64,000 nucleotides of DNA, taken from NCBI GenBank assembly GCA_035938175.1, contig DASZHD010000032.1, positions 1-64,000 on the forward strand, written 5' to 3'. Of the stretch, positions 1 to 8,622 are shown in pieces; positions within the stretch are counted from its first letter, which is position 1; each line of letters begins with the position of its first letter. A program made the translations under genes and the position numbers. This DNA is from DASRDE01 sp035938175 (GTDB taxonomy: Bacteria > Vulcanimicrobiota > Vulcanimicrobiia > Vulcanimicrobiales > Vulcanimicrobiaceae). Below the pieces are notes generated by a model. The model was given only the letters and a program-made list of their open reading frames with translations. It did not search any database and was not told where the DNA came from.

Positions 1-486
1 CCGACGCGAAGCGTGGTCATTCCGCTGTTAAAAAACAACCTATTGCTCAGCGTCATCGGTCTGGCGATCGATGCATCGGACAATATCTTTCTTTCGACGA
101 GCCGCTATGCGGTGGGACCGGGCCTGATGCAGAAGTATGCGCCCGGCTCGACAACCGGCGTCAATACCGGATTGACGCCGGATATCGAAGGCGGGTTCGA
201 TAGTGCAGGCAACATGTACGTCGGCTTCTCGAATTCCGTCTGCGTGTACGCGCCCGGCGGAACGCACTGCGCTCGACGGATCACGAAGGGGCTTTCGAGT
301 GTGACACCGTTTGCGGTAGCGCCCGACGGCACGCTGTTTGTGCCCGACGGCAGTCACTATTCGAACGGCGAGCCGCAGAATGGCGATGTGACCGAATTTG
401 CGCCAGGCGGTTCGTCGCCGGTTGCGAAGTTTAGTTCCTCGTCGTTCGTCGATCCCGAGGGGGCGGCTTTGGGGTTTTTGCCGTGA
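1..486 (+). CDS. Secreted NHL/beta-propeller-type protein, C-terminal part (5' end outside window)
   Basis: The reading frame is open from the first base of the window, so the start lies upstream and only the C-terminal ~160 residues are seen. They carry degenerate propeller-blade repeats with the recurring phrase YAPG (KYAPGSTTG, VYAPGG, EFAPGG) and blade phrases of the type AIDASDNIFLS and DSAGNMYVG. These are typical of NHL/SMP-30-like or virginiamycin-B-lyase-like six-bladed propellers. The convergent neighbour is a full-length lipoprotein of the same style, so the two are probably paralogues. No catalytic residues are recognisable and the function is unknown; a secreted binding or scaffold role is inferred. 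A GTG at 13 could serve as a start but would leave no signal peptide. Confidence 0.75.
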   Translation, partial: PTRSVVIPLLKNNLLLSVIGLAIDASDNIFLSTSRYAVGPGLMQKYAPGSTTGVNTGLTPDIEGGFDSAGNMYVGFSNSVCVYAPGGTHCARRITKGLSSVTPFAVAPDGTLFVPDGSHYSNGEPQNGDVTEFAPGGSSPVAKFSSSSFVDPEGAALGFLP

Positions 487-492
487 AGTTAT

Positions 493-1440
493 CTAGAACG
501 GAGCGGGCGGATATACTGCAACCCCCGACGCGCTGATGAGATGATTCGAGATCGCGCCGACTTGCGTGCCGGTTGCGTAGTCGAAGATCTGGACGGAGCC
601 GAATCCCGTAGTATAGAGATACGTTTCGGCATGATTCAGTGCGATGTAGCTCGGCTTTGCGGCCGTTGACCACGATCGGCTAGGCGTTGTCTGGCCCGGT
701 GCGAAAATGTCGATGATATTGTTGTTACGATCGCCGATGACAACGTCATCTGCCGTATCGAGCCGGACCTCGCCTCCGAGCGAAACCGTTAAGGGGAGAT
801 TGGTACCGGTCGTGGCTCCCGGCGCAAATTTCTCAACGTGCCCCATCCCATCGGCATTGCTTAAATAGCTGACGTACAAGTTGTTGTTCTGGTCCGTGGC
901 AACGCCGTACGGTTCGCCATTGATCGAAAGCGTCGCTCGCGGCGTCGTCGAACCCGGCGCGTATTCGGCGACGGCACTCTGCGTGGCTTCTGCGACATAG
1001 AGGATCCTGCCCTTACCTACAAACAGATCGTAGCCCGGGCCCGCTGCGTCGATCGTTAGACTTGGCGTGTGCTTCCCTTTCGGAAAAACATTGATGGGGT
1101 ACGGCGGATTGTTGCCATTGGGTCCGCTGTAGTCCGAGACGTACACCGTTCCTTTGTTGTCAACGTAAACCGCCAGCGGTAATTGGATTCCGGTGACGAG
1201 TTTTCCGCAGGGCTTCGGGTTGGAAACGTTGCTCGCCGGAAAGATCTCGACGTCGTTCCTGGCGTAGTCCGCAACATAAACGCGTGAACCGCAAGCGCCC
1301 GCAGGAGCTACAGCGTCGGGCATCGATTCCGACACACCTGCGGCTCTTACCGAAGGCAAAGACGCCGTGTTTGCGTGGGCGCAGCCCGCCAACATTGCGG
1401 CACAGGCCAGACCGGGCAAAAACAAAGAGACAGGTCGCAT
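493..1440 (-). CDS. Lipoprotein with NHL-like beta-propeller repeats
   Basis: A 315-aa protein. I chose the ATG at 1440 because GGAGGG lies just upstream; a TTG five codons earlier overlaps that Shine-Dalgarno. The N-terminus is a lipoprotein signal (MRPVSLFLPGLACAAMLAGC) with lipobox LAGC, so it should be membrane-anchored after export. The rest is propeller-like, with repeated YAPGSTT/FAPGATT/FAPGQTT motifs and blade phrases such as VYVSDYSG and DQNNNLYVSYLS. This type is common in environmental bacteria and annotated only as hypothetical or NHL-repeat. It converges on the truncated paralogue at the window edge with 6 nt between stop codons. Substrate unknown. Confidence 0.8.
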   Translation of the reverse strand: MRPVSLFLPGLACAAMLAGCAHANTASLPSVRAAGVSESMPDAVAPAGACGSRVYVADYARNDVEIFPASNVSNPKPCGKLVTGIQLPLAVYVDNKGTVYVSDYSGPNGNNPPYPINVFPKGKHTPSLTIDAAGPGYDLFVGKGRILYVAEATQSAVAEYAPGSTTPRATLSINGEPYGVATDQNNNLYVSYLSNADGMGHVEKFAPGATTGTNLPLTVSLGGEVRLDTADDVVIGDRNNNIIDIFAPGQTTPSRSWSTAAKPSYIALNHAETYLYTTGFGSVQIFDYATGTQVGAISNHLISASGVAVYPPAPF

Positions 1441-1662
1441 GAACCCTCCGAGCAAGGCGGCTGAACGAACCGGCAGTCTTCCTAAATGCTACTTAATGAA
1501 GAGTAGCACGCGGCCCGACGGCGTGTATATGGGCCCCAATGCTTAGGACTCAAGCAGCGTTCTAACCCGAATTTAAGTTGCTGCCGTAGGCAATCGCGCC
1601 ATTAGCGGCAATAATTGCGTTTCTCAGGGTATGTGCCCGCTGAAGGATGGTAAATTGCTCTC

Positions 1663-2466
1663 GTGACTTTGACTCAAATCCCCCGCTTGTTTGCGGTTAT
1701 CGCAGTTATCGCTGGTCTTTTCGTGCCGGCTCCGTCGCTCGCGCATAGCGCCAAGAAGGGCATCGGCATTGCCGACCTATCGCCCGCCGGTGCGGCGCGC
1801 GTTCGGGCGCTCAATGTAGCGTGGTATTACACGTGGAGCCCGAGGCCGATTCCCGGTCTCACCGGGCCGGAGTTTGTTCCTATGGCTTGGGGAAAGGCCA
1901 ACGAGTTAGCGGCCGTCGGCAACCAACGAGTGCCGGTAATGCTGGGTTTCAACGAGCCGGACAACAGAAACCAGAGCAACATTGACGCTGACGACGCCGC
2001 TTCGCGTTGGTCGGACGTCCAGTCTCACGCTGCGCGCGTCGGATCGCCGGCGCCGGCGAACCTGAACAACGGCTGGCTCGATGAATTCATGAATCGCGCG
2101 AATTCTCAAGGTTTGCGCGTGGACTTCGTTGCGATTCACTTGTACGGCCCTCCGCGTCCCGATTGGTACCTGCAACGCGTCGACGAGGTTTGGCAGAAGT
2201 ATCACAAGCCGATTTGGATCACGGAATTGGGCGTGGCGGATTGGCACGCGCGCGGAAGGCCCGGCGCGAATCGCTTCTCACCGGAGTCCGTCCTCGCTTG
2301 CATGCAAGCGCTCTTGCCGGAGCTCGAAAAGCGTTCGTACGTTGAGCGTTACGCGTGGTTCGGCGCCGGGAAGTTTTCGCTGACGCACGAGCAAGTACGC
2401 ACCTCAGCGCTGTTCAACGCGGACGGCTCACTGACGCCGCTCGGACAGTTCTACGCGAATTTCTAA
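1663..2466 (+). CDS. Secreted glycoside hydrolase, GH128/Asl1-like catalytic domain
   Basis: A 267-aa protein starting at GTG, with a signal peptide (hydrophobic about residues 8-25, cleavage near SLAHS). The body matches the Glyco_hydro_cc (GH128) fold: a short TIM barrel with VAWYYTWSP near residue 52, GFNEPD with Glu98 as probable acid/base, and WITELG with Glu188 as probable nucleophile. Family members include beta-1,3-glucanases of fungi and bacteria, so a glucan target is plausible but not shown here. TAAATT lies 6 nt before the GTG, so the mRNA may be leaderless; the nearest purine-rich run is 17 nt away. The gene runs toward the lipoprotein at 2595-3689, with a strong bidirectional hairpin between them. 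Confidence 0.8.
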   Translation: MTLTQIPRLFAVIAVIAGLFVPAPSLAHSAKKGIGIADLSPAGAARVRALNVAWYYTWSPRPIPGLTGPEFVPMAWGKANELAAVGNQRVPVMLGFNEPDNRNQSNIDADDAASRWSDVQSHAARVGSPAPANLNNGWLDEFMNRANSQGLRVDFVAIHLYGPPRPDWYLQRVDEVWQKYHKPIWITELGVADWHARGRPGANRFSPESVLACMQALLPELEKRSYVERYAWFGAGKFSLTHEQVRTSALFNADGSLTPLGQFYANF

Positions 2467-2542
2467 GCTCTGCCGAATGACTGCAATTACGGGGCGCAGG
2501 CTTCCAGCTGCAGCAGGTCGAGAATTCTGACGGAATGAGTGA

Positions 2543-2574
2543 AGAGAAACCTCGATTTTTGTCGAGGTTTCTCT
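2543..2574. terminator. Bidirectional intrinsic terminator hairpin
   Basis: A perfect 13-bp inverted repeat (arms 2543-2555 and 2562-2574, 6-nt T-rich loop) lies between two convergent genes. The U-tracts are weak on both sides, so termination strength is uncertain. Confidence 0.7.
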
Positions 2575-2594
2575 CTTACGCTATGCGTTCCTCA

Positions 2595-3689
2595 TTACAA
2601 CACGATCGCGTGTTTGATCGCGCACGAGCCCTTATTATTGTTTGAACGATTCGACCACGTCCCTTGAACGGCGAACGAGCCGGTCGTTAGCGTGATGTCT
2701 TGAACGTGGCCGGGACCCGACGACTTCCAGGCACAGAGATCGCCGTTTTCCTCGCCGTCATTTGCGGTCCAGCCGCCGGCTGGGAATTGGTCCGTTATCG
2801 TTTCCGCGTACTCATGACCGTTCACGATGCTCACGCCGTCCAGGGCATTGCCCGGATTGACGAAGCCGGCTCCGCAATTCGCTCCGACATCCGGAACGTA
2901 CGGCATATTCGAAAACGCCAATAGCGGCCCCGAGGCCGCGCCGCCGCCGTCGAGCGTCGAATCTCCGGTGTAGTCGTGCCAAGCGCAGAAACCACTGCCT
3001 TGGTAATTGTCGGGATTCGTGCCCGTCGGTGAAATGATATCGTATTGAACGAGCCGGTTCGAAGCGGTCGTCGTGTTTCCGAAATGCGTCGCGGCATTCT
3101 CCGCTTCAACCGCAATTTGATGGCCGGAGGCTTGACTCGGCGCAGCCGCAGAGTTGTCTTCCCAAACGCCTGCGAGTGGTCCGCCGGAGGGATAGCCGAT
3201 GTGCGCCGCGCCGCTCGGACAGAACACCGCGCCCGCCGCAACTCCCTGACAATACTGCGTCATCACACCGCTCCACAGCTCGCCGCCGTTGCCAAGACCC
3301 GAGAAAAACGCCTGTTCGTAAGGAGCCAGCCCCTGCGGGTCGCCGCTGAACGTGTCGTATCCCTGCGAATTCGTGCTTTCCGTGCCCCACTGGCTGCCCC
3401 AGAAAACGAGATAAATTTTCGGCGCGCCGTCTGTCACTCCGACGCCCCCCGTGCCTCCGCGGTAATGAAGATCGCGCGCCGAAATCGGCTGCAGGGCAGC
3501 GGCCGTATTCAACATCGGGACCAGGCCGTGACGATACGATCGGCTTACCGGCGTTTGAACGGATCGCTGGTCTTGTGACGGCAGCACATTGCCGCCCGTC
3601 GCCGTGCTTCCGGTCGTTCCATTCTGCGCGCACGCCGAAAGGGCAAGTGCCGCCGCGAGAACTCCAAATGTAAGGCGTTGGAAGGACAT
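2595..3689 (-). CDS. Lipoprotein with HEYAETITD motif, possible metallopeptidase-like
   Basis: A 364-aa protein with AAGGAGG 7 nt before the ATG. The signal ends in lipobox LSAC (Cys20), followed by a low-complexity Thr/Gly/Ser linker. The conserved part begins at KIYLVFWGSQWG and continues through FFSGLGNGGELWSGVMTQYC to NGHEYAETITDQFPAGGW near residue 310. An HExxE motif followed by TD resembles the plant PHI-1/EXORDIUM-type family and related bacterial secreted proteins, which carry a HExxE...TDP signature. Metal binding is inferred, and catalysis is unproven for that family. Several Cys pairs suggest disulphides outside the cytoplasm. Confidence 0.75.
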   Translation of the reverse strand: MSFQRLTFGVLAAALALSACAQNGTTGSTATGGNVLPSQDQRSVQTPVSRSYRHGLVPMLNTAAALQPISARDLHYRGGTGGVGVTDGAPKIYLVFWGSQWGTESTNSQGYDTFSGDPQGLAPYEQAFFSGLGNGGELWSGVMTQYCQGVAAGAVFCPSGAAHIGYPSGGPLAGVWEDNSAAAPSQASGHQIAVEAENAATHFGNTTTASNRLVQYDIISPTGTNPDNYQGSGFCAWHDYTGDSTLDGGGAASGPLLAFSNMPYVPDVGANCGAGFVNPGNALDGVSIVNGHEYAETITDQFPAGGWTANDGEENGDLCAWKSSGPGHVQDITLTTGSFAVQGTWSNRSNNNKGSCAIKHAIVL

Positions 3690-3788
3690 ATTTCGCCTCC
3701 TTAAGGTGTACGTTATGTTACCATTAGCCGCCGGCGGCGGCCTGGTCCGAAGGCACTACTCAAGGCGACGAGTGCTCGTGCCGGCGCT

Positions 3789-3941
3789 CTAATCGTCCGT
3801 GCAATTCTGGTGGTCACATTCCAGAACCGAACCCTCCGGCGGCAGGTACGCGCAGCCGCACACTTCACACTCGACGTAGTCGGCTACACCGGTAGGGAAT
3901 TGAAGACGGCCCTCTTCAGGCGTCACGAATGTTTTTTCCAT
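3789..3941 (-). CDS. 50-aa Cys-rich microprotein (putative zinc finger)
   Basis: A 50-aa ORF, shorter than most gene-calling limits. It carries CEVCGC (Cys25, 28, 30) and CDHQNC (Cys42, His44, Cys47), a plausible zinc-binding knuckle. TATAAT at 3950-3955 lies 8 nt upstream of the ATG and there is no Shine-Dalgarno, so a leaderless transcript is likely. Acidic overall, with no membrane segment. It resembles in style, not obviously in sequence, the other tiny Cys-rich genes at 35.1 kb and 38.6-40.1 kb. Function unknown. Confidence 0.65.
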   Translation of the reverse strand: MEKTFVTPEEGRLQFPTGVADYVECEVCGCAYLPPEGSVLECDHQNCTDD

Positions 3942-3949
3942 AAGGGGTC

Positions 3950-3955
3950 ATTATA
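3950..3955 (-). promoter_or_regulatory. -10 box TATAAT of the 50-aa Cys-rich gene
   Basis: A perfect consensus hexamer ends 8 nt before the ATG at 3941. The -35 region is weak. The spacing places the transcription start at or within 1-2 nt of the start codon. Confidence 0.55.
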
Positions 3956-4224
3956 GCACGCTCAACGCTACCTACGTGACCTGTTGCATGGGATGAATCT
4001 ATCTCCGAACAGCGTGGTCGCAAACGTGGCCTTCTCGCCGGATAGAGCATGTTCAATTGAGTCAAGAAATTTGTTACGGCGACGCTTCGATCGCAATGCT
4101 TCCGAGTACATGCGGCTACCAAATCGGCACGGCGGTATTTCGAGTGCATTTTTGAATTGACGCGATTGCCCGCGCGAGGTGAAAGTGATACGGTGGACTT
4201 GAGCCGGACGCGAGGTGAGCGCAC
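3956..4224. other. Intergenic stretch without a supported gene
   Basis: Both strands were read. A minus-strand 47-codon ORF (3968-4111) and longer antisense frames exist but have no ribosome binding site and no recognisable motif. Composition is less GC-rich than the flanks. I annotate nothing here. Confidence 0.4.
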
Positions 4225-4264
4225 ATGAATACACTGCGATCCCGTCAGATCTTGTGGCTTGCAA

Positions 4265-4633
4265 ATGGTCACCATAGTTGGGCTGATCCTGATATTTGGT
4301 CAACTTGCGGCTCAGGCGAAGAGTCCGGTGGTCTTTGAGCGTGACAAGCACTGTCCGCCCACAGTTGCTCTCGTTCCTAAGGAGGGCTACGATCTGTTTG
4401 TCGCGGGCCCGCCGCCCGTCGTTACCGCCTGGCTTATCCAGCGTTACCACTGGGATGATGAAGAAGGGAACGACCTTACCGTAGACGTTTTTTGCATGAC
4501 GGCGGGAAACTATTTTTCGTTTGGCGTGACGCAGAGCAGGGGAACCGGTGATGCCGTAACGGTGACTACGCTTATGTGGCCGGGCGGCAAAGCACCAAAT
4601 GGAGCCGACGTTCTCGATCCAGGCCATTGTTGA
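4265..4633 (+). CDS. N-terminal fragment: secreted protein of unknown function
   Basis: A 122-aa ORF. It starts with a clear Sec signal (MVTIVGLILIFGQLAAQAKS) and continues with a small domain holding three Cys residues (KHCPP, VFCMTAG, and DPGHC at the end). No family recognised. A TTG two codons earlier is possible. It ends at the TGA described for the pseudogene, and the downstream reading frame continues without a break, so this is probably the first third of a larger protein. Confidence 0.5.
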   Translation: MVTIVGLILIFGQLAAQAKSPVVFERDKHCPPTVALVPKEGYDLFVAGPPPVVTAWLIQRYHWDDEEGNDLTVDVFCMTAGNYFSFGVTQSRGTGDAVTVTTLMWPGGKAPNGADVLDPGHC

Positions 4634-4777
4634 CCATTTCTGAACGGTACGAATGTCGGTCCGATATTCGAAGAGCCCCATGATGCCGGACCCAGGCCCG
4701 AGCGGCCAAGAGGGGGAGACGCAAAGAAAGTTCCTGGGCTGATCACGTGGATTTCAAAGAATCCTCATCTGCCCGGG

Positions 4778-5383
4778 ATGCGCGACAACTTTCCAACCAA
4801 AAGCTACCACAAGACACTCGTTTGGGTTTTGCGGGGTCGTGCAATCATGGGATTTATCGATGAAGACAACGATGGCGTCCTGACCTTTGAGGGAGAGTTT
4901 TCGACGAGTAAACATCCTGAGGGCACGAAGAACCCGGATTGGGAGGAGAAAATCGAACTAAGGGAGCTGCTCGACAATGAGAAAGTGGCCGTCGACGACG
5001 CGGAGGCACGAAGATTTCCGGGGCTGCTGGATGTTCGAATCCGTAAGGAGCTCGCGCGGTTACCCGCCGGCACTTGCAAAGTGACGCTCGTTGGAGCCGG
5101 TAGCATGTTACAAGGTGAGCGCGCCAAATTCGAGGCTGTAGGCCTGCCGCTCGGCGGGACCTATTCATGGATCCCAACCGTCGGGCAAAATGTGGGCGGC
5201 CTAGAAGGCGTTCAACAAGGCACGCAACCGATCGTCCCGGCGAATCCGAACCCTGCGGAAGTTTTTGGAGAAAGCACGTTCCGCGCTGATGCAGACAGCG
5301 GAACAACGAAAGTAGAAGTCGTTTACAAGGTGCAAAAATGCACAGCCCGAGCAACGAAGAACGTTCGGCTTAGGCGCGCGTGA
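4778..5383 (+). CDS. C-terminal fragment: EF-hand-like loop and Ig-like segment
   Basis: 201 aa if read from ATG 4778, but the open frame extends back to the TGA at 4631. It contains DEDNDGVLTFEGEF, which resembles a calcium-binding EF loop (D-x-D-N-D-G), a charged helical part (EEKIELRELLDNEKVAVDD), then a beta-rich stretch with one Cys pair (GTCKVTLVG and VQKCTARA) that looks like an Ig-like or PKD-like fold. There is no signal peptide and no Shine-Dalgarno at 4778, which favours it being the tail of the upstream secreted ORF. Function unknown. Confidence 0.5.
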   Translation: MRDNFPTKSYHKTLVWVLRGRAIMGFIDEDNDGVLTFEGEFSTSKHPEGTKNPDWEEKIELRELLDNEKVAVDDAEARRFPGLLDVRIRKELARLPAGTCKVTLVGAGSMLQGERAKFEAVGLPLGGTYSWIPTVGQNVGGLEGVQQGTQPIVPANPNPAEVFGESTFRADADSGTTKVEVVYKVQKCTARATKNVRLRRA

Positions 5384-5413
5384 CTAAAAAAGAAGTTGCT
5401 CCAGCGCGCGTCG

Positions 5414-6259
5414 TTACACTGCGAATGTGAACGCTGCGCCGTCGCGGACGATGTAACCGGCGGTGGGCGCGGGGAAGTGCGTGCCGATGACGAGGACATT
5501 GTGGTCCGCCCATTCGGCGAAAAGGCGCGAGCGAGTGAGTACTGCGGCGTTTGAGTCGGTGTCACCGAACACCCATTCCGGGTGCGCGAACTGGCAAGGA
5601 TGATGCATCATGTCGCCGGTGATCGCTGCGCGCTCGCCCTTCGACTCGATCATCACGCTGACGTGACCCGGCGTGTGGCCGGTGGAGGGCATGAGGCGCA
5701 GCTCCGGCGAGATTACGTGGTCCAGCTCAACCAGCTGAACGAGACCGGCGTCAACGATCGGCTTGATGCTGTCGCCGAGCATCGTCTGCTGCTCCTCGTC
5801 ATCGTATGTGCGCCAGAAGTCATACTCGCGCCGCGCGATCAGGTAGCGCGCTTTCGGGAACGTCGGCGTCCACTTGCCGTTCTCGAGCATGGTGTTCCAG
5901 CCGACGTGGTCGACGTGCAGATGCGTGCACACGACGGCGTCGACGTTATCTCGCGACCAGCCTGCCTGCGCAAGATGTTGGAGAAACGGCGTCGCCAGCG
6001 GGCGGCCTTCGGTGATCTCGCGCGGCCGGTCGTTGCCGACGCACGTATCGACCACTAGCCTGCGCCCCGGCGCTTCGATCAACAGCGCATGGACGCTGAG
6101 ATTCAGCGTCGTATCGTCCTCGCTGACGAAATGCGGATACAGCCACGGCGACTTGCGTAGTTCAGGAGGCGTGGCTTGCGGAATGACCGTTGCCGGCACG
6201 GGCAAATCCATCTCGACGATGCGGGTGATTTTCACGTTGCCCACTTGCCAGCTCAGCAT
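5414..6259 (-). CDS. MBL-fold metallo-hydrolase
   Basis: 281 aa from the ATG at 6259, chosen because GGAGG sits 8 nt upstream; the frame stays open further 5' but that part is Lys/Arg-rich and non-conserved. The metallo-beta-lactamase fold is clear: THLHVDHVGW (HxHxDH), the later His in STGHTPGHVS, the bridging Asp in AITGDMMHH, and the last His in VIGTHFPAPTAG. All zinc ligands are present, so it should be an active hydrolase. Length and motif spacing fit the lactonase/AHL-hydrolase-like branch, but the substrate cannot be assigned. Cytosolic. Confidence 0.85.
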   Translation of the reverse strand: MLSWQVGNVKITRIVEMDLPVPATVIPQATPPELRKSPWLYPHFVSEDDTTLNLSVHALLIEAPGRRLVVDTCVGNDRPREITEGRPLATPFLQHLAQAGWSRDNVDAVVCTHLHVDHVGWNTMLENGKWTPTFPKARYLIARREYDFWRTYDDEEQQTMLGDSIKPIVDAGLVQLVELDHVISPELRLMPSTGHTPGHVSVMIESKGERAAITGDMMHHPCQFAHPEWVFGDTDSNAAVLTRSRLFAEWADHNVLVIGTHFPAPTAGYIVRDGAAFTFAV

Positions 6260-7054
6260 CGCGCTCTTGCCTCCACACTCAAGGTTTGACTGAGCAGAGG
6301 TTTTGCTTGCGGTTGCAGGTTTCATGCGAAAGCGTTGGGCGATTTTTTTCTTTTGGGGCATTACGGGCATAGATGGCTCGCAAGTATAGGTACGGAAGCC
6401 GGCGCTTTGCCTTGAAGGTTTTCCATCATGACATCCAAGTGAATCCACCCGCCGTCGGACAATGCACACTTAAGGTTCGTGATGCTCACAGTCGAACGGT
6501 GAGCGTAGCGATGGACATCGTGAACCACTCGGGGCAGCCACCGGCGTTCGTGCCTTCACAACTCCGTGGGCCGACGTTACCCGGTGGTGCATCGCCGGCG
6601 CCGAAGACGCACGGACTCGTGATACGCATCCATGGAGATATCAATGGACAACAGTTCCGCGATCGATTGATGCGGATCTGAACTCGCTGGGCCAGGGCGT
6701 GGAAATTTCGATACGCGCGAGTCGCGCTCACAGCAAACGCGGACATGGCGTAGTGCACCGATAATAATCGCCCCATGGTGGCAACCCACCCGGAAAAGCG
6801 AATCCCTTTGCGGAGTGGGCTATGAATTTCTCGGCGGACGGACGAGCCGGCGAATTCTCCGCAGCCCCATCATGCTCATCGAAAGCGGCTACGTCACGAG
6901 CGCCGACTGCGCGCGCGCGAGTTCGGGATTGCGCTCATCAAGTATTCGTGCCGGAGCTATCACATCGATCTCCACAACGATCCCCGATCTAAAGCGCGCC
7001 GAACGAATCGAGCGAAGCCTTACCGGCAGCTCATCGCGGAAACTCCTGGTATTG
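6260..7054. other. ~800-bp stretch without a convincing gene
   Basis: Several short ORFs exist on both strands (for example 6373-6681 plus and 6486-6776 minus), but none has a ribosome binding site, family motif or plausible composition. The downstream part (6815-7069) looks like decayed coding sequence in several frames. A -10-like TATAAT near the right end probably serves the next gene. Confidence 0.4.
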
Positions 7055-7060
7055 TATAAT
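7055..7060 (+). promoter_or_regulatory. -10 box TATAAT upstream of SIMPL-like gene
   Basis: A consensus hexamer 53 nt upstream of the ATG at 7114. The -35 is weak. A purine-rich GAGGAG follows at 7089-7094, farther from the start than usual. Confidence 0.35.
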
Positions 7061-7113
7061 TTGCGCTAAGCGCTAAGGCGTCAAGCAAGAGGAGCGCGAA
7101 CCGCTAAGATGTC

Positions 7114-8622
7114 ATGCGCATGTTGCAAGCGATTGCGGCGTTGTCGTTCTCGATTACGGCGATTTGGTATATTCCGGAGCTCTCCGCTAAAGCGCCGCAA
7201 ATACTCATTCAAAACGTCGAATACTCGCAGTGCGCGGATGCGCGTTCGCTCGCGGATAGCGACGCAGGAGCCCTCGGCTTCGCCCATGCCGAGCTGGCGT
7301 GCCCTCAGAGTAGGATCGCGAACCTCGTCGGGACAGTCTCGAAAACCGGACTACCTGCCAAAACGTTCCTCGACTACAACGACTTCGACCGATTGAGTGC
7401 GACGCCGCGCATTGAAACCGGCTTTGAAGTCCCGGAGCAGGTCCCATTCGCCGCAGCTACGAGTACTATTGTGGCCCACGTACCCGTGGACGACTTGTTC
7501 GTAGTGCTGCGTGTCGACGACATACTAGCCGCCGCATTCGCGTTGGAAGAATCCGGAATTTCACGTAGCGACATCGTAAGTACGTCCAGGCTCGACAATC
7601 TGCTCGTACGCGTACGCCCAGCTTCCGAAGACGCAGTGCGTAGTATCGTGAAAACCGTAAGCGGCGTACAGCCGCATTACGATGTCGTCCACTACGCGGA
7701 AATGGGGTTCATCCGCGACTGCAACGCTGCGTATCAATCATTGAGCTTGGCCGCGCTACAGGACGCGCGACGACGTGCGCTGGTGATGGCCCGTGCGGCA
7801 AACGTTGGCCTCGGCAGTATTCTTGGCGTCGTCGACGCCGGCGGAAACGTCGCCGATGCCGTTTGCGGGACAGGCGCCAAGCCGTCAATGACCGACGCTG
7901 CCCGTCTGGCTCAACCAGGCATTACAGCCAACGACTCGGAGCGCATCGACGCGGCGGTTCCGGGCACGGCGACTGTCGTACGGCGGCTCAGCGCAGCATG
8001 GCGCTTGACTTTGCCGCCGAATGGTCGCGGCGCTTATTATCGTGGACTTACCGATTTTGCACCACGGCCGTCACAGCGTGCTCTTAGCATGACATTCGTG
8101 GCCAATGGCCGTCAGGCCGTGGGCGATGCCTTGGTGCCCGATTCGCTAAAGCCTGATGCAGTGACGATTCAAGTTTCCGACGATGCATATCGAGCATTGC
8201 AGCACTCGCCGTATGCGAACGACCTCACCTATGCGCGCGGCATAATGGTTTCCGGCGTTTCGCCCGCCGTCACACTTCATTCATCCAATGCAGCCGCGCT
8301 CAAGCGCAGCATCGAATCTCTTCGGCTTTACGTATCGCGCGAGCGCGGAGGCGCGCAAGCGGTCAAAAACTGGTGGTTCGCGTTTGCCTCAGACAACTGC
8401 CATTCGTCGTTGGACGACGCACTCTACGCGGCCACGCAGGTCGCAATGGCGCGCATCGGCAGCAATCGGCTTCGGTACTTGGAACAAACGCAAGCTACGA
8501 CGTTTAACGTCGTGTGCACTACCGTACCGCCGATCCAAGAAGTCGGCTCCAGCGAAACGTGGCATTCTTCGGGCGAGCCGTTCGCCGGCTTCAGCACCGC
8601 CTCGGTAATCGTCGGCTATTAA
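7114..8622 (+). CDS. Exported SIMPL-like (DUF541-type) protein
   Basis: 502 aa with an N-terminal hydrophobic signal (AIAALSFSITAIWYIPELSA). The middle (about residues 110-260) looks like a SIMPL/DUF541 domain: FVVLRVDDILAAAFALEESG, then ALQDARRRALVMARAANVGL followed by GSILGVVDAGG, the usual 'A..DA..KA..LA...G..LG' signature. The C-terminal 200 residues show no recognised domain and contain a few Cys likely to pair outside the cytoplasm. SIMPL proteins are periplasmic or outer-membrane factors of poorly defined role (BP26 in Brucella forms a channel-like oligomer). Start could also be ATG 7120. Confidence 0.65.
   Translation: MRMLQAIAALSFSITAIWYIPELSAKAPQILIQNVEYSQCADARSLADSDAGALGFAHAELACPQSRIANLVGTVSKTGLPAKTFLDYNDFDRLSATPRIETGFEVPEQVPFAAATSTIVAHVPVDDLFVVLRVDDILAAAFALEESGISRSDIVSTSRLDNLLVRVRPASEDAVRSIVKTVSGVQPHYDVVHYAEMGFIRDCNAAYQSLSLAALQDARRRALVMARAANVGLGSILGVVDAGGNVADAVCGTGAKPSMTDAARLAQPGITANDSERIDAAVPGTATVVRRLSAAWRLTLPPNGRGAYYRGLTDFAPRPSQRALSMTFVANGRQAVGDALVPDSLKPDAVTIQVSDDAYRALQHSPYANDLTYARGIMVSGVSPAVTLHSSNAAALKRSIESLRLYVSRERGGAQAVKNWWFAFASDNCHSSLDDALYAATQVAMARIGSNRLRYLEQTQATTFNVVCTTVPPIQEVGSSETWHSSGEPFAGFSTASVIVGY

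Larger units (their letters stand above)
4225..5383 (+). pseudogene. Secreted protein gene broken by an in-frame TGA and perhaps an upstream frameshift
   Basis: The frames of the two ORFs at 4265-4633 and 4778-5383 are the same, and all 48 codons between them (4634-4777) are open. A single TGA at 4631-4633 separates them. Removing it gives one ~375-aa product with an N-terminal signal peptide and a C-terminal Ig-like or cystine-containing domain. In addition, an ATG at 4225 with a good Shine-Dalgarno (GAGGTGAG) begins in a different frame and reads a basic n-region before running out of frame, suggesting a second lesion at about 4255-4265. Nonsense pseudogene, sequencing error, or stop readthrough (TGA as selenocysteine is a remote option) cannot be told apart from one sequence. 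Confidence 0.5.

Noticed and set aside
3968..4111. 47-codon minus-strand ORF
   Set aside because: No ribosome binding site or recognised motif; in a low-information interval.
6373..6681. 102-codon plus-strand ORF
   Set aside because: Competing frames on both strands, no start signal, no domain; composition not gene-like.
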